The position numbers were made by a program, and so were the translations under genes. A stretch of DNA of 64,000 nucleotides from Massilia pinisoli (GTDB lineage Bacteria; Pseudomonadota; Gammaproteobacteria; Burkholderiales; Burkholderiaceae_D), in the NCBI RefSeq assembly GCF_024753285.1, contig NZ_JANUGW010000013.1, positions 62,001 to 126,000 on the forward strand, in the 5' to 3' direction. A model generated the notes under the pieces. It made no database searches. It was not told the DNA's origin and worked only from the letters and a program-made list of their open reading frames with translations. Each line of letters starts with the position of its first letter. Position 1 is the first letter of the stretch. Positions 1 through 11,048 of the stretch are shown here, piece after piece.

Positions 1-407
1 TCGTCGCCTTTGACGACGAATTGAAGAACGGTTTCCAGAACTGGAGCTGGGCCAAGGTGCAGTTGTCGGTCCCTGCCGGCAGCGGCAAGGCGATCCGCGT
101 CGAAGGCGATCCGTGGAGCGCGCTCGTGCTCCACCACGACGCGTTTTCGACCGAGGGTTACACCAAGCTCACCTTCCTCATCAACGGCGGCAAGGACGGC
201 AACCAACCGCTGATGATCAAGGCCACGGCGGACGGCAAGATGATCGACGCCAGCTACGTCATCCAGCCGAAGGCGAAGACATGGGCCGTCGTCGAAGTGC
301 CGCTGAAGGACATCAACGCGGTGGGCAAGACCATCGACGGCATCACCTGGCAGGCCCAGGGCGACCCGTATTCCGCGTACTTCATCGCGCGCATCCAGTT
401 CGAGTGA
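1..407 (+). CDS. C-terminal fragment of a probable secreted carbohydrate-binding-like protein
   Basis: The frame is open from base 3 to a TGA at 405-407, so the true start lies outside the window; the TTG at 21 is only the first start-like codon. The visible 134 or so residues form one beta-rich domain with many aromatic residues (the run NGFQNWSWA near the beginning, then alternating hydrophobic strands) and end in YFIARIQFE. This pattern resembles the jelly-roll domains found at the C-terminus of exported glycan-active enzymes. No catalytic part is visible, so the enzyme class cannot be named. The convergent gene on the other strand ends 20 bases downstream. Confidence 0.55.
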   Translation, partial: VAFDDELKNGFQNWSWAKVQLSVPAGSGKAIRVEGDPWSALVLHHDAFSTEGYTKLTFLINGGKDGNQPLMIKATADGKMIDASYVIQPKAKTWAVVEVPLKDINAVGKTIDGITWQAQGDPYSAYFIARIQFE

Positions 408-427
408 ATGCGCGCCGCTGACGGCAA

Positions 428-1066
428 TCAGGGCAGCTCGCCGCCCGAGAACGGATCGATCGAGTACGGGTACACGGTGCCCAGGAAGCCCGGCTGCGCG
501 CGCACCCGCTCGATCCAGCGCATGACGCCCGGATGGTCGGCCAGCGCCAGCTCCGCCTCGTCGGCCCGGTGGACGTAGGCGAACAGCGACATGTCCGCGA
601 TCGTGTAGATGTCGCCCGCGATGAACGGGCGCCCTGCCAGCTCGTGCTCGAGGATCGCCAGCGCCCGGTGCGCGACGTGGCGCAGGCGGTCGACGAGCGC
701 CGGTGCGCGCCGCGCCAGCTTGCCCGTCAGCGTCCAGTGGCGCAGGGTGGCGATCGACGCCACGTGGTCCTGCTCGAACGACAGCCATTGCTGCACCTTC
801 GCCTGCCCGAACGGATCGGCCGGCAGGTATGGCGTGCCGTGCGCCAGATAGGTCAGGATGGCATTCGATTCGGCCAGGGTGCGGCCGTCGTCCAGGCGCA
901 GCGCGGGCACGGCGCCGGTCGGATTCACGGCCAGGAAGCCGGGCTGCTGGCCCTCTCCCTCGAAGATGCGGACGATCTCCGTGCGGTACGGGATGTCGAG
1001 GTGGTTCAGCAGCAGGCGCACTTTCCAGGCGTTTTGCGAAGGCAGGTAATCGTAGAGCGTAAGCAT
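428..1066 (-). CDS. Glutathione S-transferase family protein
   Basis: A 212-residue cytoplasmic protein with normal GST length. The N-terminal thioredoxin-like domain begins MLTLYDYLPSQNAWKVRLLL and contains the cis-proline motif GAVPAL and the glutathione gamma-glutamyl contact ESNAI (about residues 65-69). An all-helical C-terminal domain follows, with the usual TIADMSLFAY signature near residue 160. The start at 1066 gives this canonical N-terminus; the frame stays open far upstream but that extension is the shadow of the opposite gene. The family conjugates or reduces electrophiles with glutathione; the substrate cannot be read from the sequence. It is transcribed alone, convergent with the fragment at 1-407 and divergent from the amidohydrolase at 1250. 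Confidence 0.88.
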   Translation of the reverse strand: MLTLYDYLPSQNAWKVRLLLNHLDIPYRTEIVRIFEGEGQQPGFLAVNPTGAVPALRLDDGRTLAESNAILTYLAHGTPYLPADPFGQAKVQQWLSFEQDHVASIATLRHWTLTGKLARRAPALVDRLRHVAHRALAILEHELAGRPFIAGDIYTIADMSLFAYVHRADEAELALADHPGVMRWIERVRAQPGFLGTVYPYSIDPFSGGELP

Positions 1067-1165
1067 TGTCGTCTCCAGTGGTCGGATGCCCATTGGACCA
1101 TCGCGCCCCTGCCGCGCACGCTCCGAATCTTGCGCTCGAACTCCGGTCCGCCGATGAGCCGCGCA

Positions 1166-1193
1166 TTGACCACGATGTAAATTTATATACACT
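1166..1193 (+). promoter_or_regulatory. Candidate sigma-70 promoter of the amidohydrolase gene
   Basis: TTGACC at 1166-1171 and TACACT at 1188-1193 are separated by 16 bases, in a locally AT-rich stretch that contrasts with the GC-rich surroundings. The overlapping run from 1176 to 1191 begins TGTA and ends TACA, a loose dyad that could be an operator. The assignment is by consensus match only. Confidence 0.35.
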
Positions 1194-1249
1194 CTGTTTC
1201 TTGCTGTTGAACCGTACCCCGGCTCATCCATCACAAGAACGGAGACCCC

Positions 1250-2920
1250 ATGCGCAAGCCCACAAGGCCCCTGCAGTGTTCCATGCTCGCCCTGGTCGTC
1301 GCGGCCGCCGCGGCCCACGCCACCACCGTCATCGACAATGCCAACGGCTACACCTTGAATGCGCAGGGCGACGTCGTCCAGTTCACGTCGCTCGCATTCG
1401 ACGATGCCGGCCGCATCCTCGCCGTCGGTGCCGCCGCCGACGTGGCGGCGAAAGTGCCGCGGGCCACGCACGTCGACATGGCCGGCCGCACCGTGCTGCC
1501 GGGCCTCATCGACGCCCACGGCCACGTGTTCGGTCTCGGCGAGATGCTGACGCAGCTGGACTTGTCCGCCACGACCTCGTTGCCGCAGGCGCTGGCCGCG
1601 ATCGGCGACTACGCGCGCGCGAACGCGAAGGCCGCCTGGGTGCGCGGGCGCGGCTGGAACCAGGAGAACTGGAAGCTGGGCCGCTTCCCCACGGCGCAGG
1701 AATTGGACGGCGTCGTGGCCGATCGCCCCGTCTGGCTGGAGCGCGTCGACGGCCATGCCGGCTGGGCCAATGGCCGCGCGCTGGCGCTGGCCGGCATCGC
1801 GGACAAGACGCCCGACCCGGTCGGCGGCAAGATCGTGCGCGATGCGGCCGGCCACGCGACGGGCGTCCTTGTCGACGCAGCGCAGGACATGATCCACAAG
1901 GTGCTGCCGCAGCCGACGGCGCAGGAAGCCCGCACGATGCTCGACCGCGCGCTGGCAACGATGGCCAGCGTCGGCCTCACGAGTGCGCACGACGCGGGCA
2001 TCGGCGTCGGCGAGGACCGGCTGTACCGCGACTACGCCGACCACGGCAAGCTGACGGCCCGGATCTACGCCATGATCGGCGGCACCGGCGCCGATTTCGA
2101 TCAGCTGGCGAAGAACGGTCCGCTGAACGGCTACGGCCACGACATGTATGCGCTGCGCGCCGTGAAGCTGTACGCGGACGGCGCCCTGGGCAGCCGCGGC
2201 GCCGCGCTGCTGGCGCCGTACACGGACGATCCGCATTCGCACGGCCTGCTGTTCCATTCGAACGCGGAGATTGACACGATGATCGCCAAGGCCATGAAGA
2301 AGGGCTACCAGGTCAACGTGCACGCGATCGGCGACGCCGGCAATCGCCAGATCCTCGACACGTTCGCGAAGGAGATCCCGGCCAACCACGGGCAGGCGCT
2401 GCGCCACCGCATCGAGCATGCGCAGGTCGTCACGCTGGCCGACATCTCGCGCTTCAAGAGCATCGGCATCATCCCGTCGATGCAGCCGACGCACGCGACG
2501 TCCGACAAGAACATGGCCGAGCAGCGCATCGGCCCCGAGCGCATGAAGGGCGCGTACGCGTGGCGCACGTTCCTGGTGCAGGGTTCGCGCATCGCGTGCG
2601 GTTCTGACTTCCCCGTGGAGGCGCCGAACCCGTTCTTCGGCATCCACGCCGCCGTCACGCGCCAGGACGCGGACGGGAACCCGATCGCGGGCTGGTATCC
2701 CGAGCAGGAGATGTCGCTCAAGGAAGCGTTCCGCTGCTTCACGCTCGACGCGGCGTACGCCGGACATCAGGAAAACACGCTAGGCTCCCTCGAAAGAGGC
2801 AAGTACGCGGATTTCATCGTCGTCGACCGCGATCTGTTCAAGATTTCGCCCTACGACATCCACAAAACAGTCGTGCTGGAGACGTGGGTCGGCGGGCACC
2901 GGGTCTATCGCAAGCAATGA
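1250..2920 (+). CDS. Exported amidohydrolase, YtcJ-like family
   Basis: A 556-residue protein. A signal peptide is visible (basic MRKPTRPLQ, then a run of Val and Ala ending in AAHA at about residue 24), so it probably acts in the periplasm. The amidohydrolase barrel follows: the metal-binding motif of strand 1 is seen as DAHGHVF after GLI (about residue 88), further histidines occur in VNVHAIGD and RIEHAQ, and a late CGSDFPVEAPNPF carries the last metal-binding Asp. A C-terminal LGSLERGKYADFIVVD segment is typical of the family. YtcJ-like enzymes hydrolyse amides or related bonds but few have known substrates. An exported version is less common. The start has an upstream GGAGA. Its neighbour at 2941 is also exported and probably co-transcribed. 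Confidence 0.85.
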   Translation: MRKPTRPLQCSMLALVVAAAAAHATTVIDNANGYTLNAQGDVVQFTSLAFDDAGRILAVGAAADVAAKVPRATHVDMAGRTVLPGLIDAHGHVFGLGEMLTQLDLSATTSLPQALAAIGDYARANAKAAWVRGRGWNQENWKLGRFPTAQELDGVVADRPVWLERVDGHAGWANGRALALAGIADKTPDPVGGKIVRDAAGHATGVLVDAAQDMIHKVLPQPTAQEARTMLDRALATMASVGLTSAHDAGIGVGEDRLYRDYADHGKLTARIYAMIGGTGADFDQLAKNGPLNGYGHDMYALRAVKLYADGALGSRGAALLAPYTDDPHSHGLLFHSNAEIDTMIAKAMKKGYQVNVHAIGDAGNRQILDTFAKEIPANHGQALRHRIEHAQVVTLADISRFKSIGIIPSMQPTHATSDKNMAEQRIGPERMKGAYAWRTFLVQGSRIACGSDFPVEAPNPFFGIHAAVTRQDADGNPIAGWYPEQEMSLKEAFRCFTLDAAYAGHQENTLGSLERGKYADFIVVDRDLFKISPYDIHKTVVLETWVGGHRVYRKQ

Positions 2921-2940
2921 CATCGCCATCTGGAGGAACC

Positions 2941-3621
2941 GTGTTGAAAGCCGTCGCTGCCGTTCCTGTTCTCGCCCTCGCTCTCGCTGCCCCGTCGCCG
3001 GCCAGCGCCCAGCAGACCAGCGCGTCGTATGCGCGCATGGTCGTCATCGTGCCCAAGCCCGGCCAGGCCGAGGCGTTCGAGAAGGGGTACGAACGGCACC
3101 TGCAATGGCACCGCGGCGCGAAGGATACGTGGACGTGGTATGGCTGGACGTTCGTGCTGGGCAACCGCATCAACCGCTTCATGGACGGCACGTTCGGCCA
3201 TGCGGCCCTCGATTTCGACGCCGCCGTGCAGCCGGCGGCCGACGCCGCCGACAACAACGTGAACGTGGCGCCGTACGCGGACTTCGTCAGCCACGGCATC
3301 TACCAGCGCATGGATGCGATGAGCGCGGGCGAGCCGCTGCCGGATGCGTCGCCGTTCCTCTCGATGACGACCTACCACATCCGCCCCGGCCAGGAAGGGG
3401 CGTTCGAGCAGGCGGTGGCGAGCGCGCGCGGCACGGCGGGCCGCCAGACGTGGTACCGGTTGCAGGCCGGCGGCGAGGCGCCGCAGTACGTGCTGATGCG
3501 CGCCGTGACGTCGTTCGGTGCCGCCGCGACGCTGGGCACGCCCTACACGCTGTCCGGCCTCGTCGACCGCGTGGACAACGAATTGCTGCGCTATCGGCCG
3601 AACCTCAGCTACCGTCCTTGA
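2941..3621 (+). CDS. Exported protein of unknown function
   Basis: A 226-residue protein whose function I do not recognise. The GTG at 2941 is chosen because GGAGGAA precedes it by a few bases and it gives a clean signal peptide (LKAVAAVPVLALALAAPSP ending near ASA). An ATG-like reading from 2884 would bury that signal peptide and overlap the previous gene. The mature part has two similar halves, each starting with a strand followed by a helix that contains PGQ and FE (VVIVPKPGQAEAFEKGYE and TYHIRPGQEGAFEQAVA), which suggests a duplicated ferredoxin-like (dimeric alpha-beta barrel) fold. It follows the amidohydrolase by 20 bases and so probably shares its transcript. Confidence 0.65.
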   Translation: MLKAVAAVPVLALALAAPSPASAQQTSASYARMVVIVPKPGQAEAFEKGYERHLQWHRGAKDTWTWYGWTFVLGNRINRFMDGTFGHAALDFDAAVQPAADAADNNVNVAPYADFVSHGIYQRMDAMSAGEPLPDASPFLSMTTYHIRPGQEGAFEQAVASARGTAGRQTWYRLQAGGEAPQYVLMRAVTSFGAAATLGTPYTLSGLVDRVDNELLRYRPNLSYRP

Positions 3622-3630
3622 CGGTCGCGC

Positions 3631-3659
3631 TTGACGTAGTTGTATAGACAACTTAGACT
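3631..3659 (+). promoter_or_regulatory. hut operon promoter with HutC-type operator in the spacer
   Basis: TTGACG at 3631-3636 and TAGACT at 3654-3659 are exactly 17 bases apart, a good sigma-70 arrangement. The spacer contains AGTTGTATAGACAACT at 3638-3653, an inverted repeat with six-base arms (AGTTGT and ACAACT). The TGTATA-ACA core matches the known target of HutC, the GntR-type repressor released by urocanate. A repressor bound here would cover both promoter elements. The first gene, hutU, starts 54 bases after the -10 box. Confidence 0.72.
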
Positions 3660-3713
3660 TTCTGGAATGCGGGGCGAGCGTTCGTCCCGCGCATCCTTAT
3701 CGAGGAGTCTGTC

Positions 3714-5420
<1,707 letters not shown>

Positions 5421-5436
5421 CACGGACTATCGAACC

Positions 5437-6978
5437 ATGACCCAAGACCACCACCTGACCCTGCAACCCGGCGCCCTGGCGCTGACCGACCTGCGCGCCG
5501 CGTGGGGCACGCCCGGCACGCTGGCCCTTGCTCCCGAGGCCTATGCCGCGATCGAGACGTCGGCCGCGACGATCCAGGCCATCGTCGCCAAGGGCGACCC
5601 TGCGTACGGCATCAACACGGGTTTCGGCCTGCTGGCCAAGCGCCACATTCCCCAGGCGCAGCTCGAGCAGCTGCAGCAGAACCTGATCCTGTCGCATGCC
5701 GTGGGCACCGGAGAGTATCTGCCGGACCACGTCGTGCGCCTGATCCTGCTGACCAAGATCGGCAGCCTGGCGCGCGGCTATTCCGGCGTGCGTCCCCTGA
5801 TCGTCGACACCTTGATCGCCCTGTACAACGCCGGCATCATGCCCGCGATTCCGTGCCAGGGCTCGGTCGGCGCGTCGGGCGACCTCGCGCCGCTGGCGCA
5901 CATGACGCTCGCGATGCTGGGCGTCGGCGAGGTGCGCATGCGCGGCGAGATCATGGACGCGCGCACCGCGCTGGCCGCGGCCGGCATCGAGCCGGTCGTG
6001 CTGGCTGCGAAGGAGGGGCTCGCGCTGATCAACGGCACGCAGGTGTCGACGGCGCTGGCACTGCACGGTCTGTTCCTCGCCGAGCGCCTGCTGGAAGCGG
6101 CGATGGTGACGGGCGCCCTGGCGCTGGACGCCGCGCGCGGCAGCGACGCACCGTTCGACCCGCGGGTGCATGAAGTGCGTGGCCAGCCGGGCCAGATCGC
6201 GGCGGCGAAGATCTATCGCCAGCTGGTGGCGGGCAGCGCGATCCGCGCGTCGCACCTCGTCGGCGACGAGCGCGTGCAGGACCCGTACAGCCTGCGCTGC
6301 CAGCCACAGGTGATGGGCGCCGTCATGGACCTGATTGCACAGGCCGGCCGGACCCTGCTCATTGAAGCCAACGCCGTCACGGACAATCCGCTCGTGTTCC
6401 CGGAAACGGGTGAAGTGATTTCCGGCGGGAATTTCCACGCGGAACCTGTCGCGTTCGCGGCCGACACGCTGGCGCTCGCGATCGCGGAGATCGGCGCGCT
6501 GGCCGAACGCCGCATCGCGCTGCTGATCGATTCCACGCTGTCCGGGCTGCCGCCGTTCCTCGTGCGCGAGCCTGGTGTCAATTCCGGCTTCATGATCGCG
6601 CACGTGACGGCGGCCGCGCTGGCGTCGGAAAACAAGTCGTTGGCGCACCCTGCCAGCGTCGACAGCCTGCCCACGTCCGCGAACCAGGAAGACCACGTGA
6701 GCATGGCGACGTTCGCGGCGCGCCGTCTCGGCCAGATGGCGCACAATACGGGTGTCATCGTCGGCATCGAGCTGCTGGCGGCGGCGCAGGGAATCGAATT
6801 CCACCGGCCGCTGACGAGTTCCGGCCATCTGGAACATGTCCATGCCAAATTGCGCGAGCAAGTGCCGGCGTTCGACGAGGACCGGTTCTTCGCGCCGGAC
6901 ATCGAGGCCGCGCGCCGGATGGTGATGGACGGCGCGCTGTCCGCTGCGTGCAAGGACTTGTTCGCCGCGCTGCACTGA
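5437..6978 (+). CDS. hutH: Histidine ammonia-lyase
   Basis: A 513-residue enzyme of typical size that removes ammonia from L-histidine to give urocanate, the first step of the pathway. The Ala-Ser-Gly triad that cyclises into the MIO cofactor is at residues 146-148 in [12 protein letters not shown]. The substrate-loop motif YGINTGFG is near residue 53, and the C-terminal [10 protein letters not shown] signature is present. It lies between hutU and hutG with short gaps (16 bases on both sides), consistent with one transcript. Confidence 0.97.
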   Translation: MTQDHHLTLQPGALALTDLRAAWGTPGTLALAPEAYAAIETSAATIQAIVAKGDPAYGINTGFGLLAKRHIPQAQLEQLQQNLILSHAVGTGEYLPDHVVRLILLTKIGSLARGYSGVRPLIVDTLIALYNAGIMPAIPCQGSVGASGDLAPLAHMTLAMLGVGEVRMRGEIMDARTALAAAGIEPVVLAAKEGLALINGTQVSTALALHGLFLAERLLEAAMVTGALALDAARGSDAPFDPRVHEVRGQPGQIAAAKIYRQLVAGSAIRASHLVGDERVQDPYSLRCQPQVMGAVMDLIAQAGRTLLIEANAVTDNPLVFPETGEVISGGNFHAEPVAFAADTLALAIAEIGALAERRIALLIDSTLSGLPPFLVREPGVNSGFMIAHVTAAALASENKSLAHPASVDSLPTSANQEDHVSMATFAARRLGQMAHNTGVIVGIELLAAAQGIEFHRPLTSSGHLEHVHAKLREQVPAFDEDRFFAPDIEAARRMVMDGALSAACKDLFAALH

Positions 6979-6994
6979 AAGGACGGGAGTCACG

Positions 6995-7795
6995 ATGGAT
7001 TTCAGGTTCAAGCCGGGGCATGTACCGCTGCTGCTGTCGATGCCGCACGCCGGCACCGACATTCCCGACGACATCGCCGCGCACATGGCGCCGTGCGCGC
7101 TCGCGCGGGCCGACACCGACTGGCATCTGCCCGACCTGTACGCGTTCGCCGACAGCCTCGGCGCGTCCACGTTGTCCGCGCGCTGGTCGCGCTACGTCAT
7201 CGACCTGAACCGCCCGCCCGAGGACACGAATCTGTATCCCGGTCAGGACACGACGCGCCTGTGCCCCGTCGACACGTTCGGGCGCGAGCGCCTGTGCCAG
7301 GAGGGGCACGAGCCGGACGCGGACGAAATCGAACGGCGCCTCGACCAGTACTGGCGCCCATACCACCGCCAGCTGCGCGCGGAGCTCGACCGGCTGCTGG
7401 CGCTGCACGGCCAGGTGGTGCTGTGGGATGCGCACTCGATCGCGTCGGTCGTGCCGCGCTTCTTCGAGGGCCGCTTGCCCGACCTGAACTTCGGCACGGC
7501 GGACGGCCGTTCGTGCTCGCTGCAGCTGCAGGGCGAGATGATGCGCGTGGCCGAAGCGCAGGACCGCTATTCGTTCGTCTTCAACGGCCGCTTCAAGGGC
7601 GGCCACATCACGCGCTTCTACGGCGACCCGGCTGCCGGCGTGCACGCGATCCAGCTCGAGATGTGCCAGTGCGTGTACATGGACGAAGCGCCGCCGTTCG
7701 ACTACCTGCCCGACGTCGCCGGCAAGGTGCAGCCGCTGCTGCACGAATTGCTGGAAGCGGCCATTGCGTGGGCGCGCGCGGGAGGGCACGCATGA
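6995..7795 (+). CDS. hutG: N-formylglutamate deformylase
   Basis: A 266-residue protein of the N-formylglutamate amidohydrolase family, which splits N-formylglutamate into glutamate and formate, the last step of the five-step histidine pathway. Family features are the opening PLLLSMPHAGTDIP, RYVIDLNRPPED near residue 70, the metal-site region LWDAHSIAS and the late GHITRFYGDP. The presence of hutF next to it separates this enzyme from the unrelated formimidoylglutamase also called HutG in other bacteria. Its stop overlaps the hutF start by four bases (ATGA), which suggests translational coupling. Confidence 0.94.
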   Translation: MDFRFKPGHVPLLLSMPHAGTDIPDDIAAHMAPCALARADTDWHLPDLYAFADSLGASTLSARWSRYVIDLNRPPEDTNLYPGQDTTRLCPVDTFGRERLCQEGHEPDADEIERRLDQYWRPYHRQLRAELDRLLALHGQVVLWDAHSIASVVPRFFEGRLPDLNFGTADGRSCSLQLQGEMMRVAEAQDRYSFVFNGRFKGGHITRFYGDPAAGVHAIQLEMCQCVYMDEAPPFDYLPDVAGKVQPLLHELLEAAIAWARAGGHA

Positions 7796-9153
7796 ATGCG
7801 TTATTCGCGCGCCACGCGCTGCTGGCGGATGGCTGGCAGCGCGACGTGCTGCTCGAATGGGACGTGCATGGTGACCTGACGAAAGTGGCGCCGGAGGCAT
7901 CGCCGCCGCTCGGCGTGGCGCGCGTCGACTACGTCGTGCCCGGCATGATCAATCTGCATTCGCACTCGTTCCAGCGCGCCATCGCCGGCCTGACGGAACG
8001 GGCGGGCGAGAGTCCCGACAGCTTCTGGACGTGGCGCGACCTGATGTACCGTGTCGCCAACCGCATCACGCCCGAGCAGATGGAAGCCGTGGCCGCGCAG
8101 TTGTACGCGGAATGCCTGCGCCATGGCTACACCGCGGTCTGCGAATTCCATTACGTGCAGCGCGCGCCCGGCGGCCACGAGTACGGCAACCCAGCGGAGA
8201 CGGCGCAGCGCGTCGCCCAGGCCGCGCGCGAGTCCGGCATCGGCGTGACCTTGCTGCCCGTGATGTACGCGTACGCCGGCTTCGACGACGCGCCGCTGCG
8301 TCCCGACCAGGAGCGATTTCGCACCGATCCCGCCCACGTGCTGCGCATCGTGGAGGCGCTGGAACCCCTGCGCGGGCCGCAGCTGGAAGTGGGCGCGGCG
8401 CCGCATTCGCTGCGCGCCGTGTCCGCGGGCCAGCTGCGCGAGCTCGTGCAAGCGCTGCCGGCCGGGCGCCCGCTGCACATCCACATCGCGGAACAGCAGC
8501 TCGAAGTGGCGCAGTGTCTGGAGGCCACGGGCATGCGCCCCGTCGACTGGCTGATGCAGCAGACGGACGTCGACGCGCGCTGGTGCCTCGTGCACGCGAC
8601 GCATCTGTCCGACGGGGAGCGCGACCGCGTCGCGGCGAGCGGCGCCATCGCGGGCCTATGTCCGACGACGGAAGCGAACCTGGGCGACGGCCTGTTCCCG
8701 CTGGCGCCGTATGTCGCGGCCGGCGGCCGCTTCGGCATCGGCAGTGACAGTCACGTGTCGCAAAGCCCCGTGGAAGAACTGCGCTGGCTCGAATACGGCC
8801 AGCGCCTTGCGCACCAGCGCCGCAACATCGCCGTGCGCGGTGACGAGCGCGACGTCGGCACGTTCCTGTGGCAGGGGGCGTTGGTCGGCGGCGCGCAGGC
8901 GGCGGGGCGTCGCCTCGGCGTGCTGGCACCGGGCCGCCGCGCGGACCTGCTCGTGCTGGACAGCGCGCACCCGAACCTGGACGGCGTGCCGCCGCACGAG
9001 GTGCTCGGGCGTTTCCTGTTCAGTGGCAACGACAACCTCGTGCGCGACGTGCTGGCCGGCGGGCATTGGGTGGTGCAGGGCGGCCGCCACAAGGCGCAGG
9101 ACGCCATCGCCCAGCGCTACAAGGCCGCCGTGCGCACGCTGCACGCGTATTGA
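7792..9153 (+). CDS. hutF: Formimidoylglutamate deiminase
   Basis: A 453-residue amidohydrolase-superfamily enzyme that deiminates N-formimidoyl-glutamate to N-formylglutamate, the fourth step of the pathway. The first metal-binding pair is in GMINLHSHSFQRAI (about residue 55), and the later metal ligands are in HIHIAEQ, CLVHATH and GSDSHVSQ. The ATG at 7792 is chosen because it overlaps the hutG stop and gives the usual N-terminus. Long upstream readings in the same frame are out-of-frame shadows of hutG. Confidence 0.94.
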   Translation: MNALFARHALLADGWQRDVLLEWDVHGDLTKVAPEASPPLGVARVDYVVPGMINLHSHSFQRAIAGLTERAGESPDSFWTWRDLMYRVANRITPEQMEAVAAQLYAECLRHGYTAVCEFHYVQRAPGGHEYGNPAETAQRVAQAARESGIGVTLLPVMYAYAGFDDAPLRPDQERFRTDPAHVLRIVEALEPLRGPQLEVGAAPHSLRAVSAGQLRELVQALPAGRPLHIHIAEQQLEVAQCLEATGMRPVDWLMQQTDVDARWCLVHATHLSDGERDRVAASGAIAGLCPTTEANLGDGLFPLAPYVAAGGRFGIGSDSHVSQSPVEELRWLEYGQRLAHQRRNIAVRGDERDVGTFLWQGALVGGAQAAGRRLGVLAPGRRADLLVLDSAHPNLDGVPPHEVLGRFLFSGNDNLVRDVLAGGHWVVQGGRHKAQDAIAQRYKAAVRTLHAY

Positions 9154-9196
9154 TGCGACAATCGCTTCCGTTTCAAACGACGATGAGGTGCAAGTC

Positions 9197-9814
9197 ATGA
9201 CGATGCTGATCCCGTTTGCGGCGCTCGAACCGGTATCGTGGAAGAATGGCGGCGGCAGCACGACCGAGATCGCCGTGTTCCCGCCCGATGCCGGCTTCGA
9301 CGACTTCGACTGGCGCGTGAGCCTGGCCACCGTCGGCGCCGACGGTCCGTTCTCCGTCTTTCCCGGCATCGAGCGTACGCTGGTGCTCGTCGACGGCCAC
9401 GGCATGACCTTGGAGATCGACGGCGAGCCCACCCTGCTGTCGAAGGCCGATCCCATCGTCGCGTTCGACGGCGAGTCGCGCGTGGAGGCCAAGCTGAACC
9501 GCGGCGCCAGCACCGACTTCAACGTCATGACCCGCACCGACCGCTGCTGGCACCGCTTCGGCCGCCGCCAGCTCGATGGCGACTCGACGTTCGTCGCGCG
9601 CGCCGACGTCACCGTGCTGTTCCTCGCCGACGGCGACAGCCTCGAGCTGTGCAGCGACGACCAGCGCATCAACCTCGTGCGCTTCGACGCCGTCGTGATC
9701 GACCCCGACACGACCTGGAAGCTGCGCGCGGAGCAGGGCGCCATCTTCATCGTCGACATCCATTACTACGACGACGAGAACGACCTCGAACACGAGGACG
9801 GCGCCTATGAGTGA
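9197..9814 (+). CDS. hutD: HutD family protein
   Basis: A 205-residue cupin-fold protein. The HutD opening is clear ([17 protein letters not shown], near residue 15), followed by FDWRVSLA and [15 protein letters not shown]. HutD is not a pathway enzyme; the family has been proposed to govern or tune histidine utilisation, but its exact role is unsettled. The start at 9197 has GAGGTG upstream; another ATG six bases downstream is possible. The gene overlaps hutI by eight bases. The C-terminus is unusually acidic. Confidence 0.9.
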   Translation: MTMLIPFAALEPVSWKNGGGSTTEIAVFPPDAGFDDFDWRVSLATVGADGPFSVFPGIERTLVLVDGHGMTLEIDGEPTLLSKADPIVAFDGESRVEAKLNRGASTDFNVMTRTDRCWHRFGRRQLDGDSTFVARADVTVLFLADGDSLELCSDDQRINLVRFDAVVIDPDTTWKLRAEQGAIFIVDIHYYDDENDLEHEDGAYE

Positions 9815-11018
9815 GGTGGCCGACGTCCTGTACGTGAATGCCCGGCTGGCCACGCTGGCGGACGGCTACGGCATCGTGGAGGACGGCGCCGTGGCCGTGC
9901 GCGACGGACGCATCGTGTGGACGGGGCCTCGCGCCGGCGCGCCGCAGGCGGCCGCGATCCACGATTGCGACGGCCTGTGGCTGACGCCAGGCCTCGTCGA
10001 CTGCCACACGCACATCGTCTACGCGGGCAATCGCAGCGACGAATGGGAAGCCCGGCTGAACGGCGCCAGCTACGAAGACATCGCGCGCGCGGGCGGCGGC
10101 ATCATGTCCACCGTGCACGCTACCCGCGCGGCGTCCGAGGACGACCTGCTGCGGGCCAGCCTGCCCCGCATCCGCGCGCTGCTGGCCGAGGGTGTCACCA
10201 CGCTGGAGATCAAGTCGGGCTATGGCCTCGACCTCGACTCCGAGGCGAAGATGCTGCACGTGGCGCGCCGCATCGGCGAGCTGCTGCCCGTGACCGTGCA
10301 CACGACGTTCCTCGGCGCGCACGCGCTGCCGCCGGAATACGCGGGCCGGCCCGACGCCTATGTCGAGATGCTGTGCACGGACATGCTGCCGGCGCTGGCG
10401 GCGCAAGGTCTCGTGGATGCCGTCGACGCATTCTGCGAGCGCATCGGCTTCACGCACGACCAGACGGCGCGCATGTTCGACGCCGCGCGCCGGCTCGGGC
10501 TGCCCGTCAAGCTGCATGCGGAGCAGTTGTCGGACCAACGCGGCGCGGCCCTGGTGGCGCGGTACGGCGGCCTGTCTGCGGACCACCTGGAATGGCTGTC
10601 GCCCGAGGGCGTGGCCGCGATGGCGCAGGCCGGCACCGTCGCCGTGCTGCTGCCCGGCGCCTACTACTTCCTGCGCGAGACGCGCATGCCGCCGCTTGCC
10701 GCGTTGCGCGAGGCGGGCGTGCCGCTGGCCGTCGCCACCGATTGCAATCCCGGCACGTCGCCCATGACGTCGCTGCTGCTGGCGATGAACATGGCGTGCA
10801 CGATGTGGCGCCTCACGCCGCTGGAGGCGCTGCGCGGCGTGACCGTCAATGCGGCGCGCGCGCTGGGCCGCACGGACATCGGCACTTTGGCACCGGGCAT
10901 GCGTGCCGACTTTGTCCTGTGGGACATCGCCCGCCCGGCTGACCTGGCATACGCGATCGGCGCGAATCCGTGCCGGGGCGTCGTCCAGGCCGGCGCGTGG
11001 CGCGATCGGTTATCCTGA
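9807..11018 (+). CDS. hutI: Imidazolonepropionase
   Basis: A 403-residue metal-dependent amidohydrolase that opens the imidazolone ring to give formimidoylglutamate, the third step of the pathway. The metal-binding motif is in [16 protein letters not shown] (about residue 65), and later ligands lie in KLHAEQLSD and [11 protein letters not shown]. Length is normal. It is the last enzyme gene of the hut operon, overlapping hutD. The ABC gene at 11049 starts only 30 bases downstream and is probably read on the same transcript. Confidence 0.96.
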   Translation: MSEVADVLYVNARLATLADGYGIVEDGAVAVRDGRIVWTGPRAGAPQAAAIHDCDGLWLTPGLVDCHTHIVYAGNRSDEWEARLNGASYEDIARAGGGIMSTVHATRAASEDDLLRASLPRIRALLAEGVTTLEIKSGYGLDLDSEAKMLHVARRIGELLPVTVHTTFLGAHALPPEYAGRPDAYVEMLCTDMLPALAAQGLVDAVDAFCERIGFTHDQTARMFDAARRLGLPVKLHAEQLSDQRGAALVARYGGLSADHLEWLSPEGVAAMAQAGTVAVLLPGAYYFLRETRMPPLAALREAGVPLAVATDCNPGTSPMTSLLLAMNMACTMWRLTPLEALRGVTVNAARALGRTDIGTLAPGMRADFVLWDIARPADLAYAIGANPCRGVVQAGAWRDRLS

Positions 11019-11048
11019 CCGCTGATCCACAACGCCAACGGAAGCCGC

